A DNA stretch of 64,000 nucleotides from Diphasiastrum complanatum (GCA_029204225.1 CM055103.1:1941720-2005719); one strand, 5' to 3'. Counted from the first letter of the stretch, positions 1 through 9,818 are shown. A program made the numbers and translations. The notes: generated by a model from the sequence alone, not told the origin.

Positions 1-599
1 TCCTGTGCATGTAACCATGCGATCTCCATGCAGGTCAACTATAAATAGATCACACCTCTTCATGTAGTCCTCCTGCCTATATCCGTCACACAAACATGCA
101 ATGCTCCAAATGTCTCAATTAGAGTGTCTGGGTCCTCTCAAGGTAATTAGTCACAAACAGGCCTTGACATGGAATTAAATCACGATGTGACCAATAAACT
201 CGAGTACTGGAGGGCCGGTCTACCATATCAGGACTATTCTAGGTCCTTAACCAAATATGGCCATAACACTCATACTTGGCTCTCATTCTCGTCCTTCTCT
301 TCTTCCTCAGAGACCTCCTCAATCTATGGTGAGAGATGCTCTTGGATAGCTTTTGGCCTCGTATCTTGGGAATTCCTTAGAATCAGCCAACATCATCCTC
401 CCCTAATATGTTGTAGGACCCACTGCAACACATGTCGAATGATATCGCTTCGCTCTGCATTGGCATATTTGATTGGCACTTGGAAAAGCGTAGGTCCTCG
501 TTCACTTGCGTAAAAAAAATGCTTAGTGATGCCGATCTTTTGCCATAAATGGTTTCCACAAATTGTCGCAATTTTAACCAAAATGTCCTATTACCACAA
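1..599. other. Unassigned segment, possible decayed retroelement
   Basis: I see no gene I can support here. Short open frames exist on both strands but none matches a domain I recognise. The segment adjoins a copia integrase fragment at 600-1290 on the minus strand, so it may be the degraded continuation of that element. No polymerase or RNase H motif is readable. Confidence 0.3.
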
Positions 600-1290
600 A
601 TGGTGGACCTTAGAGCAAGACAAGTTGGCTACATGGGCTTTGTCTTCTCTCTTGAGGTCGATAAACTGATCTTCGATGAAGATGACATCCTAGCTAGTGA
701 ATATCTTCGACTCGATAAGATCGAACAACTTGTAAGCTTGCTCCGAAGTAGTGTAGCTGATGAAAATACATTTGATACTTTGGAAGTCGAGCTTCTTCTT
801 GAGATCATGAGGAATCTGCGCATAAGCTATACATCCAAAAACTTGTAAGTTTGATAAAGAAGGTTTGGTACCTGTCCAAACTTCATGTGGTATTTTGGCT
901 AAGAGACATTTAGTAGGACATCTGTTCTGAATATAGGCTGCTGTTGAAACAGCTTTAGCCCAAAAGGACTTCGGAAGTGTCGCATGCGCAAGCACACACT
1001 TTGCTGATTCGACTAAGGTTCCGTTCTTTTTCTCAGCAAGACCATTTGATTGAGGTGAATAGGAGGTAATGTCTTGTTTCTCAATGTCGTTGTTAAGGCA
1101 GTACTCCTTGAATTCGGTGGAGATGCATTATCTCCCGTTGACGAACCTCAATGCTTTGATTCTTTTGTCAGTTTGATTTTTTGCATGCTCTTTGAATTGT
1201 AAAACTTGTTGAAAGCCTCTGATTTCTACTTAATGAAGTAAATAGATGTTCTTCAGGAAAATTCGTCAATAAAAGTGAAGGAACGAAATG
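600..1290 (-). pseudogene. Copia-1 integrase fragment
   Basis: This is a broken piece of a Ty1/copia integrase on the minus strand. Reading down from about 1290, the core motif FTFIDEFS is followed, after a stop and frameshifts, by SPQSNGLAEKKNGTLVESAK (about 1000-1060). Then comes the longest open stretch (690-995), with SFWAKAVSTAAYIQNRCP and VFGCIAYAQIP, typical of the region after the integrase core. It ends in a DVIF-like motif near 680. Protease, reverse transcriptase and RNase H are not present next to it. The motif style resembles the Tork/Tnt1-like copia at 62400-64000, so the two may be of one lineage; this is inference. It is not functional. Confidence 0.8.
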
Positions 1291-1941
1291 TTTTCTAACG
1301 TCGAAGCTTTGCTAGCTTTAAATCCTGAACCTTGACAAATGACGACACAACACGACATGACACGAAATCAGTCGTGCTCCTCAACTGACCAAGAAGATCC
1401 ACCAAGTACCATGGGGTACAAATATCAGATCAGATATCATGACATCAGCAGAAGCACTCTAGATCATGGCTAATCTGCCATTTTTCTAATTCATGATTAG
1501 TTGTAGATGTTTAATCACTCTAATCTCGAAGTTACACAATGCGACTATATACTTTCTATTTGATGCATAATGCAGTATGCTAGTAAGCAAGACAAGAAGT
1601 TTGAAGACGAACATACAGAATACATGTCCACCTGTGTGCAAGACAATTCTGTAGAGGATCTGTAGATCCAAAAGTTTGCTAGTAAGCGAGACACGATTCG
1701 TGAGAGAACTGTATTTCTCTCACGCCAATGCACTGTGTGGATTTGTCGCACAGTGCTTGAAGAAAATCAATAGATGATATTGTAGCTGTTGTGCACATTA
1801 TTATTCTAAATGATTGTATGATCTTGAATGAAAATTTGTCTGCTACTATTCGTGTGTCTGATTCACTTGCTCATTTAATTCCGCACCTTGGTTTGATATT
1901 GTTGAATGTTGTATTAATTTGTTAAAAGGTAGATTAGCAGT
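1291..1941. other. Unassigned AT-rich sequence
   Basis: No coding domain is recognisable. Part of this stretch may belong to the LTR that ends at about 2328, whose left boundary I cannot fix because no second copy lies in the window. Confidence 0.3.
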
Positions 1942-2329
1942 GTCTGTCTACACTCTGAAGGATTGTAGGAATGATATAGCTAGTAGTGACCAGCGATCAT
2001 ATTTGAATTCTTGACAAACTGATCTTGTTCGCGAACTCTTTCGCTTCGCTTCGTTTTGTGTTGTTTCGCGATCTGTATGCTAGCATGAATCAATGTCAGA
2101 GCTCGTTTGCGTTTTCTTTCCCTTCGCTTTGTTTCGTTTTCGTCCAGATTTTGTATTGTTTCATTTTGTTGTGTTATAGGGACTGATTAATCTAATACAA
2201 ATTATTCTCAAACTGAAATAATTCGAAGTTCGCAAAAGTTTTGCGAATCATTTGAGAGTCTTTTATCAGTTTGTCACCAGGGTTTTCTAGCTGGAATTTG
2301 TAGTTTTTTAGTGCATTTTTTGCCATCAA
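1942..2329 (+). repeat. Right-hand part of a Copia-2 5' LTR
   Basis: The sequence runs directly into a primer binding site at 2330-2341 and ends ...CCATCA, as a 5' LTR should. It contains TTCGCGAA/TCGCGA-type words (around 2028-2036 and 2067-2073). It also has a near-perfect inverted repeat, TTCGCAAAA-G-TTTTGCGAA, at about 2229-2247. The TCGCGA words link it to the LTR at 60466-61430. The left boundary is a guess. Confidence 0.5.
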
Positions 2330-2341
2330 TGGTATCAGAGC
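2330..2341 (+). other. Primer binding site, tRNA-iMet type (Copia-2)
   Basis: TGGTATCAGAGC is the complement of the initiator methionine tRNA 3' end, used by most plant copia elements to prime minus-strand DNA synthesis. It lies one base after an LTR-like CA end. Confidence 0.8.
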
Positions 2342-2512
2342 CTACCTTGTCATAGTCTGACATAACTGAAAAGCTATCAGATCTAGGAGGCTAAGCATTC
2401 AAACAATCAACCATCAACAAGTGAACACGAATTCAGAAGCGACGGCTTCAATTAGTAGCATACAATCCAAGATCTATACAGTTCTGGATTCGTCAGGATC
2501 TAACTTCCTTGC
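2342..2512 (+). pseudogene. Copia-2 leader and gag start remnant
   Basis: A short leader follows the PBS, then a frame reading ...IYTVLDSSGSNFL, which resembles the N-terminal 'LDGSNF' signature of copia gag polyproteins. It breaks off near 2512, where minus-strand gypsy sequence begins. Only the first few dozen codons survive. Confidence 0.4.
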
Positions 2513-3318
2513 CTGAGGAAGGAGGGCAATTAGGATGAGTAGGAGAAATATTAAACTCCAACAGTGTGAACACCGTCTCCTTGGCTACCATAGGAATTCT
2601 TGTCGATGATAGACGAAAGCCATTACACTGTCGTGCTCCTAAACTCATTTGCCCCTACGTGGACTCCTCAGAATTCATTCAACATATGAGACGAGTATGA
2701 GAGCCAAGGAATGCTAGTATGTAGAAGGGCAAAGACCTCTCCTTGTTTCTCCTTTCTCATTGGACACGTGAGATATGTATGTCTATACCCGCAATATCGG
2801 CATAGTGATACAAAGTTGCCTCGTGGCTTGTTAGGGCACTCATCGATTCTATGGTTCTCTCTACATCCACAACACTTGATTGGAGCTCTAGATCTAGTAC
2901 CTCTAAACTAATTGGTGTAGATTGGCACTAAGTCGTCGTTCTCTCCATCTATGAAATGCACTGGAATAGAGTCTTGTGCTTCCTCTCAAGGTAGTAGGGT
3001 TCTTCGATCATAATCGTCCAGATAAATTTGTGTCGCAACATCCATTTCTATCAAAACAGTGGATGAACATGGACCTGATGCATATTGTGGAGGAGTCACC
3101 GTATAGGGATCTACAGGCTATTTCGTTTTCGCATGGGCTGAATCTTGTGACAAAGAAGGGATCCGGTTCTGAATTTGATAGCTGTTCTGCATGACTGAAA
3201 TCAAAATATGATCCAATTCTGAATTCAATATCTATTTTACGTGACTGAAATCAAAATCCGATCCAGTTTTGACCTAAAACTTGATTCTTGCCATTTCTTC
3301 CCAACGTAAATCCCAATT
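2513..3318 (-). pseudogene. Gypsy-1 gag fragment with paired zinc knuckles
   Basis: On the minus strand, about 2755-2880 reads as two Cys-His boxes separated by about a dozen residues: CGCRENHRIDEC and CRYCGYRHTYLTC. Both fit C-x2-C-x3-H-x4-C, with three rather than the usual four residues before the histidine. The same pair occurs in the gag of Gypsy-3 (26990-27090). They would bind retroelement RNA in the virus-like particle. The rest of this stretch is open only in pieces, and no pol domain follows. The downstream side is cut at about 2512. A PBS lies upstream at 3319-3331, so this is the 5' part of a minus-strand element. Confidence 0.65.
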
Positions 3319-3331
3319 GGCTCTGATACCA
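3319..3331 (-). other. Primer binding site, tRNA-iMet type (Gypsy-1)
   Basis: Read on the minus strand this is TGGTATCAGAGCC. It lies upstream of the minus-strand gypsy gag fragment and downstream of a truncated LTR. Confidence 0.75.
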
Positions 3332-3438
3332 AATGTCAAGCTCTCCTTGAACTCCTAACCGACACCCGTACAAACATGCACTGATCACCACAAATTTTTA
3401 GCCTTTTTGATTTTCCATAAGCACAAGCATCAAACACA

Positions 3439-3440
<2 letters not shown>
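3332..3440 (-). repeat. Truncated 5' LTR end of Gypsy-1
   Basis: This is the sequence immediately next to the PBS on its LTR side. Only about 110 bp remain before a (CA)n tract and the insertion of Copia-3. The assignment rests on position alone. Confidence 0.45.

Positions 3441-3510
<70 letters not shown>
3441..3510. repeat. (CA)35 microsatellite
   Basis: Seventy uninterrupted bases of CA dinucleotides. They separate the truncated Gypsy-1 LTR from the Copia-3 insertion 14 bp further on. Confidence 0.98.
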
Positions 3511-3512
<2 letters not shown>

Positions 3513-3524
3513 AGAATTGGCTGC

Positions 3525-4385
3525 TAATAAATTTTACAGTTTTTAGGACAATAATGATTGTACTTTACAATCATAGAGAGTTATTGGTTGCTTAATCAAT
3601 GAATCTATTAAGTTCTACACATTAGATGTTGATCTAGATTCACTACACTTGGATTTAAGTAAGAGCAATGGATCAACACATCATTTTTTAGTGAGAGCGG
3701 CCTCACACGTGTGGAGTACTGTCCACTGTATGGCTTGCACCTGAAACGACAAGTACAATGATACTAGATAGCAATCATACATAAAAATCACAAGACAAAT
3801 GACTAGAATCTCACAAAAGTGTAGAGTGTAAAAGTCTCATCAATTTTCTTAGCAAAATGATGATCCTTTTATGGATCAAGTACATCCATGAGTCTGGTAC
3901 AGTCCAGCAAGCCTTCACACGTGTGAAGAGTGCCACATCACTTAGATCTATCCATTTGATCCATCCTTGATCCTTATCCAATAGTTGACCTTCTAGAATA
4001 TGACTAAAATCCAAAAAGCTAGTCTCCTAGAATATAGAAATATTCCCTACAAAATAGGATCTAAGAAAAATGGTCAACTCTTATCTTCTAGTACTCTATA
4101 CACACGTGTGAACATCCACTTTCCATGTGGGAGCATTTACTCATGCACATGCAAGGAAAAGCTAATTTGTAGGTGACTAGTCAACTTGACTAAAAACTAG
4201 TCATTTCATGTTCACACTAACTAGAATGATACAAAATCAATTTGGATATATACAAACATGAAAAATACATCCTTTCACACATGGGAACAGGCTCCACACG
4301 TGTGAAATCAGATCATCAACATATTCTAATGTTTGATCAATATTTACATGAACCAATGTCAAGTGAGAAGTGACAATTTTCAACA
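3525..4385 (-). repeat. Copia-3 3' LTR
   Basis: An 861-bp direct copy of 8974-9818. It carries exact CACACGTGTG palindromes at 3704-3713, 3916-3925, 4101-4110 and 4295-4304. Its terminal dinucleotide next to the flank is TA on the plus strand where the other copy has TG, probably a point mutation. Confidence 0.95.
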
Positions 4386-4399
4386 CTCCTCCTCACTTC
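4386..4399 (-). other. Polypurine tract of Copia-3
   Basis: On the minus strand GAAGTGAGGAGGAG directly precedes the TGTTG start of the 3' LTR. It is the expected plus-strand primer. It overlaps the pol stop codon (TAG at 4399-4401). Confidence 0.85.
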
Positions 4400-5409
4400 T
4401 AACTTGGCAAATTTAGTGTACATCTATCTACAATTACAAGAGCATATCTTAACTTAAAAAATGGATCTTTGGACAATGGTTTGGTTAAGATATCAGCTAT
4501 GCATTTGGATGATGGTACATGATGTAGTTGCACTTCCTTGGATTGTACCTTCTCCCTCACAAAGTGCTGAGCTATCTCAATATGCTTTGTTCTAGCATGG
4601 AAGATAGGATTTGAAGCAAATTTTTGAGAAGCTTGATTGTCACAAAATATGTAAGGGATCTCCTCGGCCTCTAGCACATGTAGTTCCATCAAGAGTCTTC
4701 TTAGCCATAGGATCTCTTTGGTTGTTGAAGTCAATGCCTTGTACTCGGCTTCACAAGAAGATAGTGAGATTGTATCTTGCTTTTTGGAAAGCCAAGATAT
4801 CACTCCTCCACAAAGGAATGTTGCAAATGCACTAATGGACTTCCTATCCATCTTGTCACCTGCAAAATCTGAATCTGAGTAGGTTCTCAAGTGCCAGTTA
4901 GATCCTTCATAAAGTATGCCAAAAAATCTAGTATTAGAAACATATCTAAGTACCCTCTTGGCACTTTTCCAATGATGAACTAAAGGAGCTTGCATACTTT
5001 GACTCAACTTGCTTACACAAAAACTTAAGTCAGGTCTAGTGATGGTTAAATAGATTAGAGAGCCTATAAGCTTCCTAAAGAGGGTGATGTCCTCAAAGGA
5101 TGCTTCATCACCTTCATTAGTTGCTTTCACAACATGCTCCATAGGGGTGTCAATCTCCTTACAATCTTTCATACCAAATCTTTCAAGAATGGAAGTAGTA
5201 CACTTAGATTGACTTATTAAAGTACAATTGCTACTTCTAGACACTTCTATCCCAAGTATAAACTTTAGGAAGCCTAGATCTACCATCTTGAACTCACTAG
5301 ATAAGTCAACTTTTACTTTGCCTATGCCATCATCATCATTTCCTATCATAATGATGTCATCAACGTAAAGAACCAAAATGATGATCTTTCCTTCATTACA
5401 TTTGAAATA
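4399..5409 (-). CDS. Copia-3 pol, C-terminal RT and RNase H
   Basis: This carries the end of the reverse transcriptase and the RNase H that copy the element's RNA into DNA. Motifs seen in order are VLYVDDIIMIG (RT catalytic YVDD), the palm/thumb region with PDLSFCVSKLSQSM, RNase H YSDSDFAGDKMDRKSIS, SLSSCEAEYKAL, CDNQASQKFASNPIFHARTKHIEI and the C-terminal HVPSSKCIADILTKPLS. It is in the same frame as the upstream pol segment and separated from it only by TAA at 5410-5412, in a position that reads D/Y-P-S-stop-Y in this family. The product would therefore be truncated just before YVDD unless the stop is read through. It ends in the PPT. Confidence 0.93.
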   Translation of the reverse strand, partial: YFKCNEGKIIILVLYVDDIIMIGNDDDGIGKVKVDLSSEFKMVDLGFLKFILGIEVSRSSNCTLISQSKCTTSILERFGMKDCKEIDTPMEHVVKATNEGDEASFEDITLFRKLIGSLIYLTITRPDLSFCVSKLSQSMQAPLVHHWKSAKRVLRYVSNTRFFGILYEGSNWHLRTYSDSDFAGDKMDRKSISAFATFLCGGVISWLSKKQDTISLSSCEAEYKALTSTTKEILWLRRLLMELHVLEAEEIPYIFCDNQASQKFASNPIFHARTKHIEIAQHFVREKVQSKEVQLHHVPSSKCIADILTKPLSKDPFFKLRYALVIVDRCTLNLPS

Positions 5410-7590
5410 TTAAGAAGGTTCATAAGCACTTAGTACAAAGCCAAGGGAATAGAGAAAATCATACAACCTAGAGTACCAAGCTCTAGGTGCTTGCTTCAAG
5501 CCATATAGGCTCTTCCTTAAGTAGCACACCTTTTGCTCCTCACCAACCTTGTTGAAGCCCTCGGGTTGCATCATGTAGATTTCCTCTTCTAAGAAGCCAT
5601 TCAAAAAGGCATTTGTCACATCCATTTGGTAGAGATCCCATTTGAACAAAGTAGCAATGCAAATGATTAATCTAATAGTTACAAGCTTAGATACAGGTGC
5701 AAATGTTTCTTCATAATCCAATCCTTTTATTTGAAGAAATCCCTTAGCAACAAGCCTAGCTTTGTACTTACTAATAGATCCATCTTGATTGTACTTAATT
5801 CTATAAATCCACTTACATGCAAGTGGTTTCTTTCCTCTTGGAAGGTTTACAAGATTCCAAGTATGATTCTCTTCTAATGCATCATACTCTATTTGCATTG
5901 CATCTCTCCAAACTTTAGATTTATATGCTTCTTCAAAAGATGATGGTTCTTCAAGCAATGTAGCTAAAAAAGAGAGAGAGGTAGAAGATGTAGAGCCTTC
6001 CTTTTGCTTTCCCTTGTCCACATAGGTAAGCCTTGAGGGCTCGGCCTTGCTCCTTGATGATCTTCTCGGCCCCTTTTGACTCAGATCCAAATCTCCATCC
6101 CCGAGTTTGTCATGATCCTCCTCAAGTTTGTCAAGATCCTCCTCGGATTTGTCAAGATCTTCAATGCACAATGGGTTAAATCCATTTGACAAGCTCTTAG
6201 CAAATTGTGACTCATCAAAAAGTACATCCTTGCTTACCTTTACTTTCTTGGATGTAGGATCATCTATCCTATATCCCTTGCTATTTTCTCCATAGCCAAC
6301 AAAGATTCCTTTGAAGGAGGTAGCATCTTCTTTCCTTCTAGTCTCCAAAGGAATGTGTACATAACAAGTACATCCAAAGATCTTAAAATCTTTTACATTG
6401 GGTTTCTTATCAAACAAGGCTTGATAAGGTGAGATCCCATCTATAGCACTACTAGGAAGTCTATTACACAAATAATTAGCACATGTTATGGCTTCTCTCC
6501 AAAATGAGATGGGAAGTGATGCATCAAGCCTCAAGGACTTTGCACACTCACATAGACTCCTATTTTTCCTCTCGGCCGTCCCATTTTGTTGAGGGGTGTA
6601 GGAACAAGTGTATTGTAACTTAATACCATTGATCTCACAAAAGTCTTTCATTTTATCGGAGGTGTACTCTCCTCCATTATCACATCTTAGTGCTTTGATA
6701 GAAGTACTAAGTTGTTTCTCTACTAGAGACTTGAACTTAATGAAAGCTTCATAAACAAGACTTTTCTTTGATAGTAACTCAATCCATGTGAATCTAGTAC
6801 AATCATCTATAAAAGTTACATACATCAAGGCACCTCCATTACTTGCATGTGAAAAACTATGTACATCAGAATGTATGAGATCCAAGGGAGAGAGAGATCT
6901 TGATGAAGATCTCTTGTAAGAAGACTTGTGTGACTTTGCAAGGCCACATGCCTCACACATCTTTCCACACTTCTTGAAAGCTCTTGGTAGGCCGAGAGCT
7001 AGTTCCTTGCTTGCCATTGACTCCATAGATTGAAGATTAGGATGGCCTAATCTCTTATGCCACAGCTCCACTTGAGTTAGCTCCTCCCTAGCCAAGTTCA
7101 CACTTTCACTTGAAACATTAGCATCCAACTTGAAAAGTCTACCTTGCTTAATGCCACTAGCTATGCACTTATTATTTTTCAAGATGGAACAAACTCGATT
7201 CTTGAAATGTACATCTAGTCCATTGTCCATTAATTGTCCTACACTAAGCAAGTTTCTTGAAATGGTAGGAACATACAAAACATTATCTAGATCTATCCTT
7301 TTAGATGTGCCTAAACAAAGAGGTATAGATCCTATGCCATCTATCTTGCATGCTTGATCACTAGCAGTGTATATTGACTTCTTAGAGTCATTACAAGATA
7401 GAAGAGTAGAAAAATAATGCTTGTTAAAGGACATGTGGGAACTAGCCCCACTATCTATCCACCATGTGTCTTGACTTGAAGTTGGTGTAGATGCAACCAT
7501 TAAGGATGTGTTGAATCCATCCTCATCTTCTTCCTCTTGAGCAATGTTCCCTTGATCTCCTTTGGCTTGTTGATTCTTCTTCAAGTAGCA
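5410..7590 (-). CDS. Copia-3 pol: protease, integrase, N-terminal RT
   Basis: This is a single open frame after the gag TAA. Domains in order: retropepsin WWIDSGASSHM (DSGA); GAG-pre-integrase ELWHKRLGHPN with CEACGLAKSHK completing the HHCC zinc site; integrase core with DLIHSDVHSF, YVTFIDDCTRF, ALRCDNGGEYTS and YTPQQNGTAERKNR (the D,D,E triad is present); FKIFGCTCYVHIP; then RT with KYKARLVAKGFLQ, YEETFAPVSKL, QMDVTNAFLNG and LYGLKQAPRAWYSRL. The frame is continuous with gag across the TAA at 7591-7593. There is no ATG at its beginning, so it needs readthrough or reinitiation, or it is dead. It ends at TAA 5410-5412. Confidence 0.93.
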   Translation of the reverse strand, partial: CYLKKNQQAKGDQGNIAQEEEDEDGFNTSLMVASTPTSSQDTWWIDSGASSHMSFNKHYFSTLLSCNDSKKSIYTASDQACKIDGIGSIPLCLGTSKRIDLDNVLYVPTISRNLLSVGQLMDNGLDVHFKNRVCSILKNNKCIASGIKQGRLFKLDANVSSESVNLAREELTQVELWHKRLGHPNLQSMESMASKELALGLPRAFKKCGKMCEACGLAKSHKSSYKRSSSRSLSPLDLIHSDVHSFSHASNGGALMYVTFIDDCTRFTWIELLSKKSLVYEAFIKFKSLVEKQLSTSIKALRCDNGGEYTSDKMKDFCEINGIKLQYTCSYTPQQNGTAERKNRSLCECAKSLRLDASLPISFWREAITCANYLCNRLPSSAIDGISPYQALFDKKPNVKDFKIFGCTCYVHIPLETRRKEDATSFKGIFVGYGENSKGYRIDDPTSKKVKVSKDVLFDESQFAKSLSNGFNPLCIEDLDKSEEDLDKLEEDHDKLGDGDLDLSQKGPRRSSRSKAEPSRLTYVDKGKQKEGSTSSTSLSFLATLLEEPSSFEEAYKSKVWRDAMQIEYDALEENHTWNLVNLPRGKKPLACKWIYRIKYNQDGSISKYKARLVAKGFLQIKGLDYEETFAPVSKLVTIRLIICIATLFKWDLYQMDVTNAFLNGFLEEEIYMMQPEGFNKVGEEQKVCYLRKSLYGLKQAPRAWYSRLYDFLYSLGFVLSAYEPS

Positions 7591-8379
7591 TTATGAGGCA
7601 AAGTGTCCTTTCTTTCCACAAAAGAAACACTTTAGTTTTGCCTTGTTCTTCACTTTGCCTTTGGAGGTAGATCCTCCATTCTTCATCTCGGCCTCCTTGC
7701 CTTGATTTTTATTGAATGGATTTTGCTTCTTCTTGCCTTTAGATGTAAAGTTAGCTTTCTCCTCTCCTCCATTAAGTGACATGCTGTCCATTCTTGTCTT
7801 GAGGTGTAGAAGCCTACTCTCCTCGGCTACAAGAACATTGTGCAACTTTTCAATGGATGGAAGAGAGTCTTGAATGGCAAATGATTGGACTAAGTTGGTG
7901 AACTCATCACCTAGACCATTCAAGATGATTTGTACTAGTTCTTGATCTTGGATCTTCTCTCCTATTGCACTTAACTCCTTGTTAAGAGATTTGATCCTAA
8001 GGACATACTCTTGTCCACTCTCTCCACTTCCTTTCATGCTTTGGAAAACTTGATTTCTTAGCATGAGGATTCTTGAAGTATTGTTGGATTCATAAATTCT
8101 CTTTAATGAATCCCAAGCCTCTTTGGATGAGGTACAAGAAGACACCTCTTTCAAGAGGTCATTGCATACATTTAACTTTATGCAATGTAGAGCTAATCTT
8201 GCTCTCTTCTTGTATTTGGCTTGTTCTTGGGGAGTTTGAGGTTCTTCCTCTACTCCTTGAACTATGTCATATAGATCATGGATCACTAGGAGTGATTCCA
8301 TTCTCACTTTCCAAATGGAATAATTTGTGGAAGTGAGTCTCTCACTTGATTCCATCAAATATCCACCCATGGATGACAT
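7591..8379 (-). CDS. Copia-3 gag
   Basis: A capsid/nucleocapsid polyprotein of 262 codons. The start MSSMGGYLMESSERLTSTNY matches the start of Copia-6 gag. The central part has the UBN2-type gag pattern (WKVRMESLLV, KEAWDSLKRIYESNN, VQIILNGLGDEF). A lysine-rich stretch precedes a CCHC zinc knuckle, CFFCGKKGHFAS-stop-C: the stop TAA replaces the residue just before the last cysteine, so gag alone would lack a complete knuckle. Pol continues in the same frame right after. Copia-7 has TAA at the same codon. See findings for the readthrough question. Confidence 0.93.
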   Translation of the reverse strand: MSSMGGYLMESSERLTSTNYSIWKVRMESLLVIHDLYDIVQGVEEEPQTPQEQAKYKKRARLALHCIKLNVCNDLLKEVSSCTSSKEAWDSLKRIYESNNTSRILMLRNQVFQSMKGSGESGQEYVLRIKSLNKELSAIGEKIQDQELVQIILNGLGDEFTNLVQSFAIQDSLPSIEKLHNVLVAEESRLLHLKTRMDSMSLNGGEEKANFTSKGKKKQNPFNKNQGKEAEMKNGGSTSKGKVKNKAKLKCFFCGKKGHFAS

Positions 8380-8961
8380 TTTAGAATGAATGATCTTTAA
8401 AAAATCACAAAGATTTTTGAATTTTAAAAGCTCTATGAAAAGGCCTAAAGCTTACTAGAATGCCTATAGGCTTGTCTCTATCAAACTAGCACACAAGCTT
8501 GAATGATACTCAAAGATCTTACCAAAAATTCCTAGCTTTCACTCTCACAAAAAAAATTGCTTTACACTTTTCTTAGAGATTTCACTTCAACTAAGGATTT
8601 GAACAAATCAGCCTCTAAGATCAGAGCTTAGACTCTAAAAAGAAATGCTTCAATGATCCAAAACACTATTTGGTCATAGGCATTAGCTAGAATGAATCTA
8701 GATCAATACTATGCTTCAAAAAGCACCAAAAATGAACTAGTATTGTGATTTTGGGACCAACAAACACAAAGTAACTTGAATTGAAAGTTGCTGTACGGTT
8801 TCACACGTGTGAAAAGTACATACACAGCCTCCAAGTCGTTTTGATCCAAATAATTACAAGCTATCACTCTAGAAGAACTCGCCCTCACTAGTATTGGCCA
8901 AAAACAAATTTTGCCAATGATCTTTACAAGATTTATGATTCAATGATCACTCTCTTACTTA
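8380..8961 (-). other. Copia-3 5' leader
   Basis: Untranslated region between the PBS and the gag ATG, 582 bp. It contains one further exact CACACGTGTG (8802-8811) inside a longer TTTCACACGTGTGAAA palindrome. No conserved ORF is seen. Confidence 0.8.
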
Positions 8962-8973
8962 GCTCTGATACCA
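8962..8973 (-). other. Primer binding site, tRNA-iMet type (Copia-3)
   Basis: TGGTATCAGAGC on the minus strand, directly abutting the ATCA end of the 5' LTR at 8974. Confidence 0.93.
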
Positions 8974-9818
8974 TGATAAATTTTATAGTTTTTAGGACAA
9001 TAATGATTGTACTTTACAATCATAGAGAGTTATTGGTTGCTTAATCAATGAATCTATCAAGTTCTACACATTAGATCTTGATCTAGATTCACTACACTTG
9101 GATTTAAGCAAGAGCAATGGATCAACACATCATTTTTTAGTGAGAGCGGCCTCAAACGTGTGCAGCCTGCACCTGAAACAACAAGTACAATGATACTAGA
9201 TAGCAATCATACATAAAAATCACAAGACAAATGACTAGAAATCTCACAAAAGTGTAGAGTGTAAAAGTCTCATCAATCTTCTTAGCAAAATGATGATCCT
9301 TTTATGGATCAAGTACATCCATGAGTATGGTATAATCCAACAGGCCTTCACACGTGTGAAGAGTGCCACATCACTCAGATCTATCCATTTGATCCATCCT
9401 TGATTCTTATCCAATAGTCGACCTTCTAGAATATGACTAAAATCCAAAAAGCTAGTCTCCTAGAATATAGGAATATTCTCTACAAAATAGGATCTAAGGA
9501 AAATGGTCAACTCTTATCTTCTAGTACTCTATACACACGTGTGAACATCCACTTGCCATGTGGGAGCATTTACTCATGCACATGCAAGGAAAAGCTAATT
9601 TGTAGTTGACTAGTCAACTTGACTAAAAACTAGTCATTTCATGTTCACACTAACTAGAATAATACAATATCAATTTGGATATATACAAACATGAAAAGTA
9701 CATCCTTTCACACGTGGGAACAAGCTCCACATGTGTGAAATCAGATCATCAACATATTCTAATGTTTGATCAATATTTACATGAACCAATGTCAAGTGAG
9801 AAGTGACAATTTTCGACA
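8974..9818 (-). repeat. Copia-3 5' LTR
   Basis: An 845-bp LTR starting TGTCGAAAATTG on the minus strand and ending ...TTTATCA at the PBS. Exact CACACGTGTG at 9349-9358 and 9534-9543; the equivalents of two other sites in the 3' LTR are mutated (AAACGTGTG near 9148, CACACGTGGG near 9708). Confidence 0.95.

Larger units (their letters stand above)
3525..9818 (-). mobile_element. Copia-3, near-complete Ty1/copia retrotransposon
   Basis: A 6.3-kb element on the minus strand with 5' LTR 8974-9818, PBS 8962-8973, leader, gag 7591-8379, pol 4399-7590, PPT 4386-4399 and 3' LTR 3525-4385. LTR ends are TGTYGAAAATTG...AAATTTATYA. Flanking pentamers GCTGC (3520-3524) and GCTAC (9819-9823) look like a target-site duplication with one mismatch. 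The LTRs are very similar by eye (mid-90s percent) apart from a 16-bp net indel near 3710/9165, so insertion is fairly recent. Only two in-frame TAA codons interrupt gag-pol (7591-7593 and 5410-5412). It is the best preserved element in the window. Confidence 0.95.
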
